This document shows positions 30,300 through 42,243 of a stretch of 64,000 bases of DNA, in pieces. The stretch comes from Trematomus loennbergii. Its lineage: Eukaryota > Chordata > Actinopteri > Perciformes > Nototheniidae. The notes under the pieces were generated by a model. That model was not told the DNA's origin. It did not search any database and saw nothing but the letters and a program-made list of their open reading frames with translations. Location of the stretch: the NCBI GenBank assembly GCA_012861695.1, contig JAAOOA010000033.1, forward strand, positions 14,540,434-14,604,433, in the 5' to 3' direction. Position numbers and translations under genes: made by a program. Numbering within the stretch: the stretch's first letter is position 1; each line of letters starts with the position of its first letter.

Positions 30300-31110
30300 T
30301 TTCGTTGCCAAATTAAAATAGAAAGTAAAGCCAGAGTAGCAATAGAAGGAAAACACGAAAAACACAGAGATATCCAACAGGTTTATCCGACCCTCTGAAA
30401 GGTTGCTGCTGAAGTTAACACGGACAGTTTCCTCTCAGCGCACCGCTGTTTCCATGGCAATCAGGCGTCACGAAATGTACGGTAAAGCACGACGCTCGGT
30501 CTCAAGTGACAGCCACTTAAGTTTCAAGCAAACGAGGTATCATAGGGCCGCCTAAAAGCATATTAACAGTTTGCTAAACTTTTATTGGTGCAGCAACAAC
30601 GAGGTGTCAAGCTGAACTACCGGCGTGCCACCGCACTGCTGAGCTGTTGCGGGGTGAACATCACATCAGACGGGGGTGAGTCATCCTCTCTCCGTGATCC
30701 ACACCATAAATCTAATCATCAATCAACCGCTTCACCACCCACTCCTCCGCCGGTACAAGGCAACAGCCAGGTACTTTTATCCGACTGTAAAAAAACCTAC
30801 AATAAAACCTGAATTAAAACACGGAGAATATGGTATTTTAATGTTAAAATGTAAGGTGTTTTTCTTTTTTCATTCACATTTTGAGAGGAGGCGGGGAACA
30901 GGCAGCTCTCCCGTGACGTCGTATGGAATACCGTGACCACGTGACGCTGACGTCATTCATATTTTGGTAAGACATCAGGAAGTGCAAAAGAAGGCGAAGA
31001 CCGATACCAGAAAGGCTGAAGTTTCAGTGCCTAGTTTTGCTTTGTTTAGCTTGTTTTTTTGGACACAGTCCGTAAGGTCTTATTGTTGGTTCGCTAAGAA
31101 TCGAGTCAAG
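30300..31110. promoter_or_regulatory. Divergent promoter region between tent5d and chmp1b
   Basis: This sequence separates the candidate first exon of tent5d (- strand, donor at 30297) from the chmp1b start codon (+ strand). It is more CpG-rich than its surroundings. It contains a perfect cAMP-response palindrome TGACGTCA (30948-30955), a partial CRE tgacgtc (30914-30920) and an E-box CACGTG (30938-30943) in the context gaccacgtgac, which resembles the lysosomal CLEAR element. Promoter function is inferred from position and motifs only. Confidence 0.55.
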
Positions 31111-33666
31111 ATGGCGAAATTGGAAAGTATCCTTTTAAAACAGCGATGAGGAGGGGACGTAAGACTGTGGTGTAACGTCAAAATAGAGACCGAACATAAC
31201 AACATGATGGTGAGATGTATGCGGGACAAACATCTGAAACATGGTTTGTCCTGTTAGATATTCGCCAAATACACAAAGGCTGCCATAGTGAATAACCTTA
31301 CCATTTCCTAGTACGTTTCAGGCGTGGTAAGTAGGACACAACTGGATTGAAGGCCTCGGAAGCTCCATTGCTAACGGTTGGAAATACCCAACAACCGCCA
31401 ATTGGTGGTTCACAGTTTAGGTCAGGGTATTTTTAATACTCAATAAAACAAATAACTTTGTACGCGCCTATGTCTTATTGTTGTACCTGTTCTATCAGAA
31501 AGTATTGTTTTAACCGTCTCTTATTTAGCATTAAACATACATCAAATAAATAGCAAACTTAGTTACATAACCTGTACTTGACACTCTATACTTATTTAGT
31601 CAAGAGAATAATTTTGCTAAATGTTTTAATGTTAAATGTCAGACACAATTCTAAATACTTTTTTTATGTTGAGGAAATAGAGTAGAAACATATATAGATA
31701 GATGAATTGGCCAGACTTGTTTGTCCAGACCTCCCACTGTGAGGTCTAGTTAAGGTTGTTTGTTGTGTTTGTTTGGGTTGTGTTCTTCTTTAACCTCCGA
31801 TCACAGAACAGCTCTTCAATTTGAAGTTTGCTGCTAAACAACTCCAAAGCAGTTCAAAGAAATGTGACAAAGAGGAAAAAACAGAGAAAGTTAAGGTTAA
31901 GAAAGTAAGTTGAACTTCATCAAGATAGTACATTATGAAAGCCTCCCAGCTGGTGTTGACTGCTGTAGATATAACTGAACCAACCTATTTGTGTGTCGTC
32001 TAGGCCATCCAGAAGGGAAATATGGAAGTGGCGAGGATCCACGCAGAAAACGCCATCAGACAGAAGAACCAGTCTCTGAACTTCCTGAGGATGAGCGCGC
32101 AGGTAGATGCGGTGGCAGCGAGGGTCCAAACTGCAGTCACAATGAACCAGGTATATTGAATACTTGGTCTCGAAATCTTGCTAAATGACCTAAAAGTCGG
32201 TTGAATTTTCCGACTTAAGAAAGCTTGTTTGTTGTCATTTTAGTGAAAATGTTTTTTTTTCTCAGGTCACAAATTCTATGGCTGGAGTGGTGAAAAGCAT
32301 GGATTCTGCTCTGAGATCTATGAATCTGGAAAAGGTAAGGTATATTACAGATAAAATAATTGTATCCACGTTATCCACTTTAGCAAAAACAATTCAATTG
32401 TAATTATAGTTGGTAACAAATTCCTCTCGGTTAAAAAAAGGCTTAAACTCTTTCTGTCTACTTCAGATTTCAGCTCTCATGGACAAATTTGAGCGCCAGT
32501 TTGAAACTTTGGATGTTCAGACCGCCCATATGGAAGAAGCCATGAGTAGCACAACAACACTCACAACTCCACAGGTACATTTTAATGCCCTCCTCTTATA
32601 TAATTTGTTCTTTGTGTGTAAAGACAAACTCATTCCCTGCTAATCTAATGTGTGTTTTCAGAATCAAGTGGAGGGGTTGATGCATCAACTGGCTGATGAA
32701 GCAGGGTAAGCTTTCATTCTGTGTCTCAACATTCTTTGTGAAATGATGTTAAATAACATAAATAGATATATGATATGCATTCTTAGAGTACTGGAAGCTT
32801 AAATAGTGAAACATTTTAGTCTGTTGTATTCTGTATTATATGAGCATTGTGTTAATAAGATTTGAATGTTGGTTTATTCATCATGTTTAGATTGGACCTG
32901 AACATGGAGCTCCCTCAGGGACAGACAGGATCCGTGGGTTCCAGCGTGGCCTCTGCAGAACAGGTAAACATGTCTTTTATAACATTTTATATCTGGGACA
33001 AATAAACTGAACTATACTTAAAAAAACTAAACTTAAGCCAGACTGTTTGAATTTTTAACCAATTTTAAGCCACATTTGATTGATACATTTTTGGGTCTTA
33101 ACCGTTTTCAACCAAAAGCGAGAAAAGATTTTAGTCATTGCACGTGTAGATCCTACGTTTTATAGAGAAACAAGCGTAGCAAAATTAAGCAGTAGATCTG
33201 CTCGCAGCCACTTCGGGGCGTCAATTGTCCGCCAAACGGCATTGAAGGAACAGTGTTTTTTGATGGTAAGCTTCTTTTAGTCATTTTAATCATCGGGTCA
33301 GCTTGTTTTGGAGGGGAGGATACCTCATCAAATGTTGTTGCTCTCATTCAAAACCTCCTTAACGATGAACCATGAAGCGATACACACTGGGACAAAGTGA
33401 GTGCAATGACAGTAGTGGTGATGAAGGCAACCATTTCCATTATGCCACGCTACTTCACGATGCCACCAAACTCCAGTGCTCAAATCTCTGCCAATTATAC
33501 TTTCTATTTGTCCATAAATACTTTAAAATTGCAGTGTTTGCAAAGACTTAAACAGAATGGGTTCTCCAAACAACGCTTTTCTTCCTCACTAATGTCTGTC
33601 TTTGCTCTCTCTTGTTCAAAGGACGAACTTTCTCAAAGGCTCGCCAAACTCCGCGATCAAATGTGA
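31111..33666 (+). CDS. chmp1b: Charged multivesicular body protein 1b (CHMP1B), ESCRT-III subunit
   Basis: ESCRT-III component that helps remodel and cut membranes at endosomes and the midbody and recruits MIT-domain proteins such as VPS4 and spastin. Exons: 31111-31126, 31807-31904, 32004-32150, 32266-32334, 32467-32574, 32662-32705, 32891-32963, 33622-33666, summing to 600 bases (199 residues, the usual CHMP1B length). All splice phases agree. Recognisable parts: a basic N-terminal helix ([19 protein letters not shown]), [18 protein letters not shown], the [14 protein letters not shown] helix, METFE-type region [26 protein letters not shown], and the C-terminal MIT-interacting motif [14 protein letters not shown] ending at TGA. 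The sequence follows CHMP1B rather than CHMP1A (which has shorter, different termini). The gene keeps seven introns, whereas human CHMP1B is intronless. Confidence 0.93.
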
Positions 33667-34310
33667 AGAGTGACTGCTCCAGAACACTACCTGAATATTT
33701 CTCCCAAAAACCTTTTTATTTACGTCGTTCATATTCTCTTTCTTCATCTCTTGTGTCTCTGTCGAGGAGCTACTGTATCATTTTTTCTCACATAATAATG
33801 ACTCTTGTTGACTGTGTTAATAATAACCTTTGGCCTCTGGAGACTCACAGAGGTGCTAGATTTGGAAAATGTATACATTTCTCAAATATATTATTTTCCA
33901 AAAAGTAAGATCTAATGTGGCTTTATTGTTTAACATGTATACTCAAGAACGACTTACATTTTTCAAATATGGAGCGTGACAGTCGTTACCCTGTATTTAT
34001 TGGCCTATTTCATATACTTTTGGTGCATAAGCTGAAGGTTTGGGGTTATACAATTTCAACTTTTTGTTAATAAGCGCATGATTGCGGAACCGTATAAGCA
34101 TTTTTCTCTTCGTGTGAAAGACCTTCTTGCTTACTGGTGAACTGAATTCTTCTTTAGATTTGTTGAAATTTAATTCTGAGGATTATATTTTAGAAGATAT
34201 TGGATGAAAAACCTGTGTTGGTAAACTTCAGTATTTTCACTGATCATTTGGTAAGCGGTTACAGTTTGGATATTATATACAGTTAGCAACAATAAAGTTT
34301 TATAATACTT
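33667..34310 (+). other. chmp1b: chmp1b 3'UTR and poly(A) signal
   Basis: Non-coding sequence after the TGA. An AATAAA at 34291-34296 is the best candidate for the end of the transcript. Confidence 0.6.
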
Positions 34311-35700
34311 TTATCTTTTTGCCGTTTGAGTACATTGATTTACCATTTCTATTCATTGCTTTTAATTTACCAATATATCTATTGCGAAGGGTCAATATTG
34401 AAATTGAACTGCAAAACCATATGCTTTATATAATTGGCAAAAATTGTAGTGTGCTTTTATGATGAAGTATTAGCTCTACAACTATCGCGGGGTGAAATGC
34501 AAACAAATGGTGTAGTTTCAACATTACGTAGGTGCCAGTATTTGTAGACAAACGCATGCCTAATCTAACTAATGAATATTCTTAGTGTACATCCAATACT
34601 AAGCATTCAAAATATATATTCTGAGATATTCAGTGCAAAAAAAGACAATGATGCATAATATTAATATGTAATATAATCATATACAACAAGTCTCAGGTGT
34701 GAGAAAAGTGGCTCTCATGACTTATGCGTATATTTTTGGCCATCGCCCCTCAACCAAAAGGAGACAAGTGGTCCAAATGAGCTGCTCTCTGTGTTTGCCC
34801 TCTGTCTGCTGCCGCCGTGTACCTCTTGGTAATCAAAGTTCTCCTCAAGGAGAAGTCCTTCAATCCATTTAAAAAAAATTCTGCTCCACTGCATGCAGAT
34901 GAAGAAATGATCCTACACTGTGATTACAAATGAACTGTACAACTCAATTTCTCTGTAATCTTGAATCTATGTTCAGTAAGATACTGATATTATGTTATTT
35001 GCGAGTGTTGTAACTATGGTATCGAGTGCATGAATACAAAAAATGAAATTAGTTAAGGAGAGGATAAACAAGATAAAATATATAAGAAATACAAGGAACA
35101 TAGCTAGCTATATAGGCAGTATACACCTTTCACTTATACAGACATATTCATGATGAATGAATACACCCCAAATGTGTAATAAACAAATGTTGTCTAGCAA
35201 TGAACTTGAAAACAACAAAATATTCATAAAATATAATATATTTAAGAAATGTATAAGTTAATTGCAGACTTTTAAGGGGTTTAAGTGTGTGTGTATGTTT
35301 ATGTGTGTCAGATGTAGTGAGAACCGAGAACACTAGTGCGCATGTGCAGCAGGGCTGTATGCTTTAACCATGGACTGTTTATAATGATATACCAGTGTAT
35401 TGCCCTCTAGTGGGCACTGCGAGGAACTGCAACACAACTCGTGTATAATTACAGAGTTAATATCGGTCTATTTATTAGTATCGCTGTTTTAACGGCGTTG
35501 GTGTGGTTCTACAAATAATGATTTAAAAAAAATGATTTTTACAGGTTTCTATTCGGGAAATCATCTAAACGTGTTATCTTCGATTGTTCACATGTTATTT
35601 AAATACAATACAGTATAAGCGATCATTTACAATAATATCATTGTGGTTGAGTGTGTGTGCCCCTCCTTTTTGGAGAAAATAAAACAGATTTGGAAATGGA
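34311..35700. other. Intergenic region between chmp1b and the Rag GTPase gene
   Basis: AT-rich sequence with no supportable gene. Short ORFs have no recognisable domain. A tg-rich simple stretch lies at about 35285-35315. Confidence 0.5.
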
Positions 35701-36276
35701 CCAAAGACCTCTGGGCAGAAAGCGTGTCATCATGTGACTCTGGCGTAAACAGGAAGCAGGCAAGCAGCTGATCTGCCTTCACTGCCTTCTTCTACCAAGT
35801 AATGTATACAACTGTACTCCTGATCTCAAATACTAAGTCATCTGCAATAGATTGATTAAGTAAACGTTCTACCCTGTCGTGGTAAGTAGACTTTACACTT
35901 ATGTGCTTAACTTAGCTAGCTAGCTGTTTAGCTCGGGTAACCAAACTCCCATTTAACTGGACTGTTTGTCGTGCTAGCTAACTTAGCATTAGCTTAAGTG
36001 TTTTTCCGGAACAGAGAAAATAGTTTTAAGTCTGTTAACTGTTTATACATAATTGTGTGTGTATTAAGCTCATGACTGGTGACACGTGTTCGTTATGTAA
36101 GCCTTTAAACGTGTCCTCTGTACTTTTATTGGTGTTCTGCTTCAGTAGAGCTGACAATAGGTGACAGCTAAGTGAAACATTTTTGTGTTTTCTGCAGCTA
36201 CAGGAGATCTGCTGCAGTCTCTTAAGTCACCGGACTTAAAGCCCAGAGAAATACTCTACTCTGCCTGGTGAGAGGG
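35701..36276 (+). promoter_or_regulatory. rraga: Probable promoter and non-coding first exon of the Rag GTPase gene
   Basis: A donor gtcgtg|gtaagt ends a putative non-coding exon at 35881. An acceptor tttctgcag precedes position 36198, so the second exon carries a short leader before the ATG at 36277. Upstream lies an E-box-like tcatgtgac (about 35730-35737). The transcription start is not determined. Confidence 0.5.
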
Positions 36277-39200
36277 ATGTCAAGCACAGCCATGAAGAAA
36301 AAGGTGAAGCAGGGGCTCATCGGTGACTTTGTTGTATCACAAATAGTGGTGGAATACTCAAGTACAATACTGAGTAGTACTTGTTTACAATAGGTTATAC
36401 TGAGTGATACTTGTTTACAGTAGTACAATGATTGCCATAAAATAGCCCTAAAAGCTGTAGCAATAGCTAACATAATGGAAAATGCACATATTGCTATGTA
36501 ATATGTGTAACCTTAGTAAACATTAAGTCAAAGTATATCATTTAGTTTAAATAATATACAGGTTTTTGGGTGTCCAAAATGTCATATACTGATAACATGT
36601 GAGTCACAAATGATCAGTTAAAATAATATGATGCACTGACATCTATATGTGCCTACAGGTTATTGCAACAATTATAAAATAATATAAAACACACTGACTG
36701 GAGTAATTCTGCTGCATCATGAGTACTTTCACTTTTGATACTTCAAGTTGCACAGAATACTTATTTTGACAAAGGGTTTTTTACATTGTGATACTACAAG
36801 TGCTACATTTATTGAAGTGACATGTCTGGATATTCTACCTCTGGTCATACGCCTATAAGAGAAGATGGAAAAGGATTTAATTTCAGTGATCTGATCGAAT
36901 CGGTTGCATTTGTGCTTTCAGGTGTTACTGATGGGGAAAAGTGGTTCCGGGAAGACGAGTATGAGATCCATCATATTTGCAAATTACATAGCTCGAGATA
37001 CACGCCGCCTCGGAGCTACAAGTAAGTGTACTTTGAAGAAAGGCGATAGCTGAAATAAGTTAAATGTTTTTTTAATCTCATTTATTAAACTATTTTTTTC
37101 TCCCTCTGTGAATATAGTTGACGTGGAGCACTCCCATGTACGGTTTCTTGGCAATCTGGTTTTGAACCTTTGGGACTGTGGAGGGTAAAGCCCCTTTGTG
37201 AATTATTTGCCCTCTTTTAGACCAGTTTCAACTCTTTAAAGTGTTTTCCCTGATCCGAAACCCTTTGTGAATCCCAACAGACAGGACACATTCATGGAGA
37301 ACTACTTCACCAGCCAGAGGGACAACATCTTCAGAAATGTAGAGGTGCTTATTTATGTTTTCGACGTGGAGAGCCGTGAGCTGGAGAAAGACATGCACTA
37401 CTACCAGTCGTGTCTGGAAGCCATCCTGCAAAACTCCCCGACGCTAAAGTGTTCTGCCTCGTCCACAAAATGGATCTGGTGCAGGAAGACCAGAGAGATC
37501 TGGTAAGCTTACTGATTTAGATGTATTATAATACTGGTGTAAACATGTTTGTTGTCTCACACAGAAGCAAGTAAACATGACGGCAAGTGGTAAAACATTA
37601 TTCAAGTAATTTTTACATGAAAATAAGGTGACGATAAACTATTTTATAATATTATTTTTTTGACTCTATCCTTAATAACACAAACAAATCATTACTTTGA
37701 CATTATCAGCCAGCCTCTTACAAAAAAGGGAATATACATGTACTTTGTTAAATTGTATATCATTTTGCTAACATCTCAACATTTACGTCATATTATTATG
37801 TTTAGAATACGCAGAACCATTTAAGATAAAACATCAGCAGGCTACCCGTAATCTTGGTCATCTCTTTAGTTAGTATCAGTAATATTACAATGTATTGCCC
37901 TATTCTACCTAAAAATAAATATAAAAATTATCATGGTGATTATTTTGAAGATATTTACCAAACAAATGATTAAGTCTGTAAAATACAATTTGTAGGCTGG
38001 GAAAGGTAAAATCATATGATGTTGAACTTATCCATATTAAGATTTCAATACATTTCAGTTTAGACCTAATAGACAATGTCTCTTTCTTTAAATGATTATA
38101 ATCATGCTTTATAGGAATACTTAAATAAAATAAAAATGTTGTTAATTCACAAGAAATCTTATTGCTTCCATACCATTTATGATACTGACTATCTAACTGT
38201 TTCCAGATCTTTAAGGAGCGTGAAGAAGACCTGAAGAGGCTGTCCAGACCTCTGGCCTGTACGTGCTTCAGGACATCAATCTGGGACGAAACCCTGTATA
38301 AGGTTCCGACACTTGACCAGTTGTATGTTCACATGTCATGTAGTAAAGTTGACACTGTAAGAAAACTATTTTGAAATGTCTCCGCAGGCCTGGTCCAGCA
38401 TTGTATACCAGCTCATCCCCAACGTCCAGCAGCTGGAGACAAACCTGAGAAACTTTGCGCAGATCATAGAAGCTGATGAAGTGCTTCTGTTTGAGAGAGC
38501 CACCTTCCTGGTGAGAGCAACTGTTCCTCTGGCACGACCCGGCAGAACATCTGGATGTAGTTATGAAACTTTATATTTTTATGTTTTTAATGCAGGTGAT
38601 CTCCCACTACCAGTGCAAAGAGCAGCGCGATGCCCACCGGTTCGAGAAGATCAGTAACATTATCAAACAGTTCAAACTCAGCTGTAGGTAAGTTCACTCT
38701 GCGGGAACATCAACGTCACACCACACACTGCGTTCCTGTCAGAGGTGGGAAGTAGTGGAGTACAAATACTTCGTTACTGTACTTAAGTACATTTTTCAGG
38801 TATCAGTACCACTACTTATTTTTCTGACGACTTTTTACTTTTACTTCTACCATGTTTAACACAAATACCTGTACTTTCTACTTCTTACATTTCTAAAACA
38901 GGCTCGTTACTTTAGTTTTAATCTGTGTTTGGTGGCCTGATCATTATTATTGAGAGTCATTGTGTGCCTATTGATTTTAACACTATCCGTGTATCCATAA
39001 TTTCCTGGTCTTCTCTAAACAAGAGCGACCAATGAAAACGTTGTCATGTTGCCGTTGTTCAGCATCGAAACATTCATTAGCTAACAATGACATTATTGTT
39101 CTATTAATATAAAGGGAGGTCAGTTACTCTTTAAAACAGCTGGTAGTTATGGGTACTTTTTACTTAAGTACATTTCGAAGCCCATACTGCTTTACTTTTA

Positions 39201-39944
39201 CTTGAGTAAGGTTTAGTCAGTACTTCTACTTTTACCAGAGTATTTTTAAACACAAGTATCTGTACTTCTATTTGAGTAAAGGATGTGTGTACTTTTGCCA
39301 TCTCTGGTTCCTGTTAGAAAAATATCACTCGTCAATATCAGGATACATGTATTTATTATCCTTGCAAGAATGGAAGTATTCATCACATACAGAGCATATG
39401 GTACAAGTAGTTCCTGAACAGTGTCCTTCACATGCTTTATATACAAGAGAGGGTGTTACACAGTCACAAGATGGAGGAATACCGGTTCAAAGCAGTATAC
39501 AATGTTTAGTTTAGATTAGCTAAGACCCACGTCAGAATTGATCATGCTTGTCATATGTCTATCTCCATAGAGGCTGAATCATCATGTTAATCGTTGTCAC
39601 ATAGCTATCATATGCCTAAATCTCTTTTTTGTTTTTCTAGTAAACTTGCAGCCTCTTTCCAAAGCATGGAAGTGAGGAACTCCAACTTTGCGGCCTTCAT
39701 TGACGTCTTCACCTCCAACACATATGTCATGGTCATCATGTCCGACCCCTCCATTCGTAAGTAGTGACGATAAAGACCGAATGTGCTGTCGAGACACCCA
39801 ATTAGCATGATATTAATCCATGTTTCCATTTTTTCCCCAGCATCTGCAGCCACTCTCATCAATATCCGTAATGCTAGGAAACATTTTGAGAAGTTGGAGC
39901 GGGTGGATGGACCCAAGCACAGCCTGCACATGCGGATGCGCTAA
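36277..39944 (+). CDS. rraga: Ras-related GTP-binding protein A/B (RagA/RagB), with an apparent 1-base deletion
   Basis: Rag GTPase; as a heterodimer with RagC/D it recruits mTORC1 to the lysosome when amino acids are present. Exons: 36277-36303, 36922-37021, 37118-37184, 37281-37502, 38207-38302, 38388-38510, 38596-38687, 39641-39756, 39841-39944. They sum to 947 bases, one short of 316 codons. The missing base is in exon 4 near 37436-37441, where a C-run precedes the codons for Asp-Ala-Lys. With it the product is 315 residues (human RRAGA 313). Visible: P-loop GKSGSGKTS (residue 14 on), switch I region [23 protein letters not shown] switch II, VHKMDLV base-specificity motif, and the C-terminal roadblock-type half ([31 protein letters not shown]). 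The N-terminus MSSTAMKKK is RagA-like and lacks the RagB extension, but the intron-bearing structure and X-type neighbours fit RRAGB. The paralogue name is therefore open. Confidence 0.9.
38740..39306. mobile_element. hAT non-autonomous element with 8-bp target duplication
   Basis: Lies in the seventh intron between Rag coding exons. It begins cagaggtgggaagta and ends acttttgccatctctg (reverse complement cagagatggcaaaagt). Identical GTTCCTGT copies flank it (38732-38739 and 39307-39314). The interior is rich in gtacttttacttgagta words. This is a very common fish hAT MITE type. Confidence 0.88.
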
Positions 39945-40200
39945 CCGGTGCGTTTTGTCCCGGTGGATACTCTCAGCCAATCAGTCGTCAGAAAGACCGC
40001 AACGCGCCGTGTGCCGTCTTCTAGTTCCGACACACACGAGCAGCCCTGCACTGTTTCCTCTATATCTTCATATTCAATCACAGTTATTACTGGAGAAATC
40101 ATATTTTCTTTTTTGGCCTAATTTCTACAGTGATAATAAGTATTCTGTTGGATATATTTGCCCTAACCCGACGCATTAAAGTAAAAGGAATTGTTTTGTT
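39945..40200 (+). other. rraga: Rag gene 3'UTR
   Basis: Follows the TAA at 39942-39944. An ATTAAA at 40175-40180 is the best nearby poly(A) signal. Immediately downstream is a G-rich tract (about 40212-40228), which may act as a pause/termination aid; that role is inferred. Confidence 0.5.
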
Positions 40201-40507
40201 TACTTTAAAAGAGGGGGGGAGGGGGGGGCTACCTTTGCTGGCACACTTTGTCTTATCCTGCAGTAGATTGATTCACTCCTTCAGGTGAATCCCAGTGATC
40301 GGGAGATGTTATCTCCAAATGCTCATGTTTAATTTTCAAATGCAGTTTGTAAGCTGTTACACTTTGAAAGTACAAACAATATAGTTATATACTGAAACAA
40401 ATCCTAAGTGCTGTGTTTTTTGTCTGCTTTTACATTTTGATAAACATTTTCATCAATGGAATGCAATTCAACAATGGTACATGGGTGATGAGCAGATGTA
40501 CACATGG

Positions 40508-40818
40508 TACGGCTGCTCGATTATGGCAAAAATCATAATCTCGATTATTTGGGTCAATAATTGATATCACGATTATCTATTTACTTTGATAACATCCATT
40601 TATTGAAAAAAAAATGTGAACAGTATGTTTTTAACAGTGGATTACCCTGAACTTTAAGTATAATTCAACTGAAAAACCAATAAAAAAAATATTCTAAAAA
40701 TAATAAGAAAAAGAAAAAGAAAAAATAATAATCGTTTTATTTCGATTATGTTGTTTTCATAATAGTTGCAAGCCAAAATCGTAATTGCGATTAAAATACG
40801 ATTAATTGAGCAGCCCTA
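40508..40818. mobile_element. hAT MITE (ggctgctcgatta type) with 8-bp target duplication
   Basis: The left end tacggctgctcgattatggc and the right end gattaattgagcagcccta form inverted termini. ACACATGG flanks both sides (40500-40507 and 40819-40826). The interior is AT-rich with repeated cgattat/aatcgt words. It lies between the Rag gene and cnga2. No coding capacity. Confidence 0.88.
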
Positions 40819-41705
40819 ACACATGGTACAGTTTACTTTACACAATCAGTTCATTTCAGCACATTTAACAATGTGACAAACAGCTGAGTTAAGCTTTAAT
40901 GGAGAATGAATTTTGATATCCTTTGTTGGCTCGATTAGATCCTAATACAGCTGTTCAGTTTCATTAAAGAAACTGTAGAATGTTCATAACAACATGCTTA
41001 TGAATTAGAAAAAGGCACTACTTGCTTCCTACTTGTCCGCAGTTGTAAAACAAATTTGCATTGATTTTGAGTCATAGGGTGACATAAGGAAGCTATTGGA
41101 GAAATCCAGGAGTTACATAATGATATCGTAAAAATCATCATAACGAACAGAAGGTGGACTCAAATCTAATAAAAGAGATGCGTCCTACCTTCCCAGTGTA
41201 GTTATACAATTGTGGATTGATCTGGGGTCACTTGGTCACATTACATGGAAGCTATTAAACAGAAATTAGACTTTACAATAAATAAAGTTTTCATAACAAT
41301 ATTTATACAAAATTGAAAAAGCACTAAAGTCAGGTAAAATATTCCAATGGAAATAATTAAAATTCATGTTTGACCGCAGTTCTGATAATAAGAAGCTGAT
41401 AGATGGACAAAATACATTTTCTTTAAGTTTCAGTTTGTCATGTTAATGAAGGTTTGAAATGGAGAAATAAGGTTGCAAGCAGAAGCTCTGATACCATCGC
41501 AACTTTAAGGCCCAGAGGGTGAATCTCTTCAGCCAGTAGGTAAGTGGTGGTAAATTGCACATGCTCTGCTGAGGAGAGTATTTTGTTTTAGTCTTTCAAC
41601 TATTTTCTCTCTATCATATCACAATGCAGAAGGAAATGGGCACGCCTCTCTCCCATTAGTAGATTAGTTGATGCAGTTCAGCAGAAAGACAATAGTTCCT
41701 TCATG

Positions 41706-42243
41706 CAGAGGTGGGAGAAGTACCGGCACTCAGATCGTGTACTTGAGTACAAGTAGAAGTACCAGAGTGTAGGAATACTCTGTTACAAGTAAAAGTCCTG
41801 CATTCAACATATTACTCAAGTAAAAGTACAAAAGTATTGGCATCAAATTATACTTAAAATAAAGGTACTCTTTATGCAGATTGGCCCATTGAATACAAAA
41901 TATATATTATATGTTGATTATAATTATGGATGCATTAATGTATTTATCAAAGCTGGTAAATGTGCAGCTAATTTTCATTACTTTGTATACCACAGGGTAG
42001 ATTGTGAATGTTACACCAGGTTTAACTAAAATCTTATTTAACTGTTGATTATATTTCAAATTATAAATCAACATTTTTAAAGTAACTAAAGGTACAAATG
42101 GAAGTTGAATAAAAGTACAGTATTAACCTCTGAATTGTAGTGGAGTAGCATTAAATGGAAATACTCAAGTAAAGCACAAGTATCTCAAAATTGTCCCTAA
42201 GTTCAGGACTTGAGTAAATTTACTTAGTTACTTCCCACATCTG
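41706..42243. mobile_element. hAT-like MITE related to the copy at 38740
   Basis: Starts cagaggtgggagaagtac and ends acttagttacttcccacatctg, with internal tactcaagtaaaagtac-type words as in the 38740 element. No matching 8-bp flanks can be read, so it is older or rearranged. It sits between the Rag gene and cnga2. Confidence 0.7.

Noticed and set aside
36277..39944. Rag gene as a pseudogene
   Set aside because: A single missing base in a C-run is the only defect. All nine exons, splice sites and motifs are conserved, and other genes in the window show the same kind of indel.
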